16,312 nt of DNA, from contig CAYMRB010000219.1 of assembly GCA_964392615.1 (NCBI GenBank), forward strand, positions 1-16,312, given 5' to 3'. The position numbers were made by a program, and so were the translations under genes. Below the pieces are notes generated by a model, which saw nothing but the letters and a program-made list of their open reading frames with translations, was not told where the DNA came from and ran no database searches. Below, in pieces: positions 15,501-16,312 of the stretch; within the stretch, counting starts at the first letter, position 1; each line of letters starts with the position of its first letter. Source of the DNA: CAYMRB01 sp964392615 (GTDB taxonomy: Bacteria > Planctomycetota > UBA8108).

Positions 15501-16016
15501 GACCGTGCTCAGCCGGATCGAGCGTTCGGTCCGAATGGCCTCGCTGCCCTCGACGTCGATGTCCTCGATCATCGGTACGCGGGGAAACGAGCCGGGCCCT
15601 TCGGGTAGTGCGGGCGGCAGAGCGTCTTGCAGCAGGGGCGCCATCGACTTCACTCGACCCGCCGTGGCGGCGATCTCCGCGGCCGAACGATCCACGCTCG
15701 AGATGCGGACCGCCTCGACGACGCCGACGAGCGTCTCCGAGCGCGACGTCTGTCCGTCGTCGCGGAACAGCGTCAGGCTCGTCGGGGGGGTGCCGCGCTG
15801 CAGCGATCCCTGGCCGACGTGCTCACCCTGGTAGTACACGTCGACGAGTTCCGTCCCCGTGAACACGAAGGCGAGGTCGTGACGCTCTCCAGGCCGCGCG
15901 CGGCCCGCCGCGAACGCGTTCTGCGGATAGACGGCCACGCCGCTCTCTCTGTAGTAGATCCCTTCGTCCGAGGCATCGTCGAACCCGACGAGCTTGGCGT
16001 AGTCGTTCGTCGCCAC
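15492..16016 (-). CDS. LamG / concanavalin A-like lectin domain fragment
   Basis: A 174-residue reading frame with a GTG start. Residues 5-122 resemble the second half of a LamG-type jelly-roll as found in secreted bacterial lectin-like proteins: GIYYRESGVAVYP, then HDLAFVFTGTELVDVYYQG, SLTLFRDDGQTS, and the closing strand GVVEAVRISSVDRSAAEI. The roughly 60 residues that should start such a domain are missing and there is no signal peptide, so the gene looks 5'-truncated. The last 50 residues match nothing I know. An AGAAGG stretch sits 12 bp before the GTG, too far to be a good ribosome site. The preceding membrane-protein gene ends in TGA at 16044-16046 in the same reading frame, 27 bp upstream. 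It may be a remnant, or a small protein translated by reinitiation after its neighbour. Function cannot be assigned beyond carbohydrate- or protein-binding potential. Confidence 0.5.
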   Translation of the reverse strand: MATNDYAKLVGFDDASDEGIYYRESGVAVYPQNAFAAGRARPGERHDLAFVFTGTELVDVYYQGEHVGQGSLQRGTPPTSLTLFRDDGQTSRSETLVGVVEAVRISSVDRSAAEIAATAGRVKSMAPLLQDALPPALPEGPGSFPRVPMIEDIDVEGSEAIRTERSIRLSTVEF

Positions 16017-16043
16017 CGGAGTCCCCGTCCTTCTGGCATCGGG

Positions 16044-16312
16044 TCACGTCATGAGCATCGCCAACACGAGCAACCACGGCACGACGAGCAACACGACGTT
16101 CAGAACGGCTGCGACCGAAACGATGCGTCGTCGCCGCTCGTGCCTGGCGAGGCCGATCAGCCCGAAGAGCACGCCCAGGGCGCTGACGACCGTCACCGTA
16201 CCGACCGCGTAGCACAGGATCCCGATCAGAGCGATGGCGCCCCAGCTCTCCCAGGTATTGGTGGCGACGATGAAGCCGGTTCCCACGACGCAGACGAGAG
16301 ACAGCAGCGCGG
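16044..16312 (-). CDS. Small multi-pass membrane protein, 5' end outside window
   Basis: The frame is open to the right edge, so the N-terminus is missing and the GTG at 16286 is only an internal candidate start. Visible residues comprise the end of a first membrane helix (ALLSLVCVVGTGFIVA) and a long hydrophobic stretch (WGAIALIGILCYAVG and VVSALGVLFGLIGLA), possibly two helices. A basic loop ARHERRRRI and a final helix (VVLLVVPWLLVLAML) follow, ending with a stop two residues later. The loop with five arginines and a histidine suggests, by the positive-inside rule, that this loop faces the cytoplasm. I do not recognise the family; such short membrane proteins are common next to secreted-protein genes. 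It is upstream of, and in the same frame as, the LamG fragment. Confidence 0.6.
   Translation of the reverse strand, partial: ALLSLVCVVGTGFIVATNTWESWGAIALIGILCYAVGTVTVVSALGVLFGLIGLARHERRRRIVSVAAVLNVVLLVVPWLLVLAMLMT

Noticed and set aside
13372..15834. 820-codon plus-strand frame overlapping the HzsA-like gene
   Set aside because: Arg/Ala-rich frame-shifted text. The heme motifs and propeller lie in the other frame.

Overview
This GC-rich window most likely comes from a metagenome-assembled genome of a planctomycete (Planctomycetota, or a close PVC-group relative). The evidence is the mix of families: two secreted type I sulfatases, two Tat-exported Gfo/Idh/MocA oxidoreductases, a HEAT-repeat protein paired with one of them, a dockerin-type tail of two calcium loops, a LamG-like lectin fragment, and a very large secreted di-CXXCH protein whose C-terminal half resembles the hydrazine synthase alpha subunit (HzsA). 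A run of 12 N at 7014-7025 marks an assembly gap. No tRNA, rRNA, CRISPR array, transposase or integrase was recognised.

Layout. (1) 2-1852 (+): 3' part of a coiled-coil protein of unknown function, cut by the left edge. (2) 1937-6702 (+): a DRE-TIM metal-dependent aldolase/lyase-like enzyme, two sulfatases 31 bp apart, and a small orphan dockerin ORF. (3) 6718-8077 (-): a beta-lactamase-fold serine hydrolase broken in frame by the N gap. (4) 8346-10464 (+): a Tat-exported oxidoreductase followed by a HEAT-repeat protein. (5) 10467-11750 (-): a second Tat-exported Gfo/Idh/MocA protein with glycoside hydrolase family 109-like motifs. (6) 11897-15466 (+): the HzsA-like multidomain cytochrome. 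(7) 15492-16312 (-): a LamG-like fragment and a multi-pass membrane protein cut by the right edge. From 6.4 kb on, units alternate strand, giving two divergent control regions (8078-8345 and 11751-11896) and three tight convergent junctions (near 6710, 10465 and 15480).

How the genes may work together (inference). Most products carry export signals. Two sulfatases plus a GH109-like protein would suit removal of sulfate and alpha-linked N-acetylgalactosamine from a sulfated glycan. The first oxidoreductase and the aldolase could act on released sugars or their 2-oxo-acid products, and the dockerin and LamG pieces look like remnants of extracellular adhesion or scaffold modules. The HzsA-like protein would be a periplasmic c-type cytochrome with a beta-propeller. 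The window shows no HzsB/HzsC or hydroxylamine-oxidoreductase partner, so anammox hydrazine chemistry is not supported. The least-described items are the left-edge coiled-coil protein and the large HzsA-like fusion.
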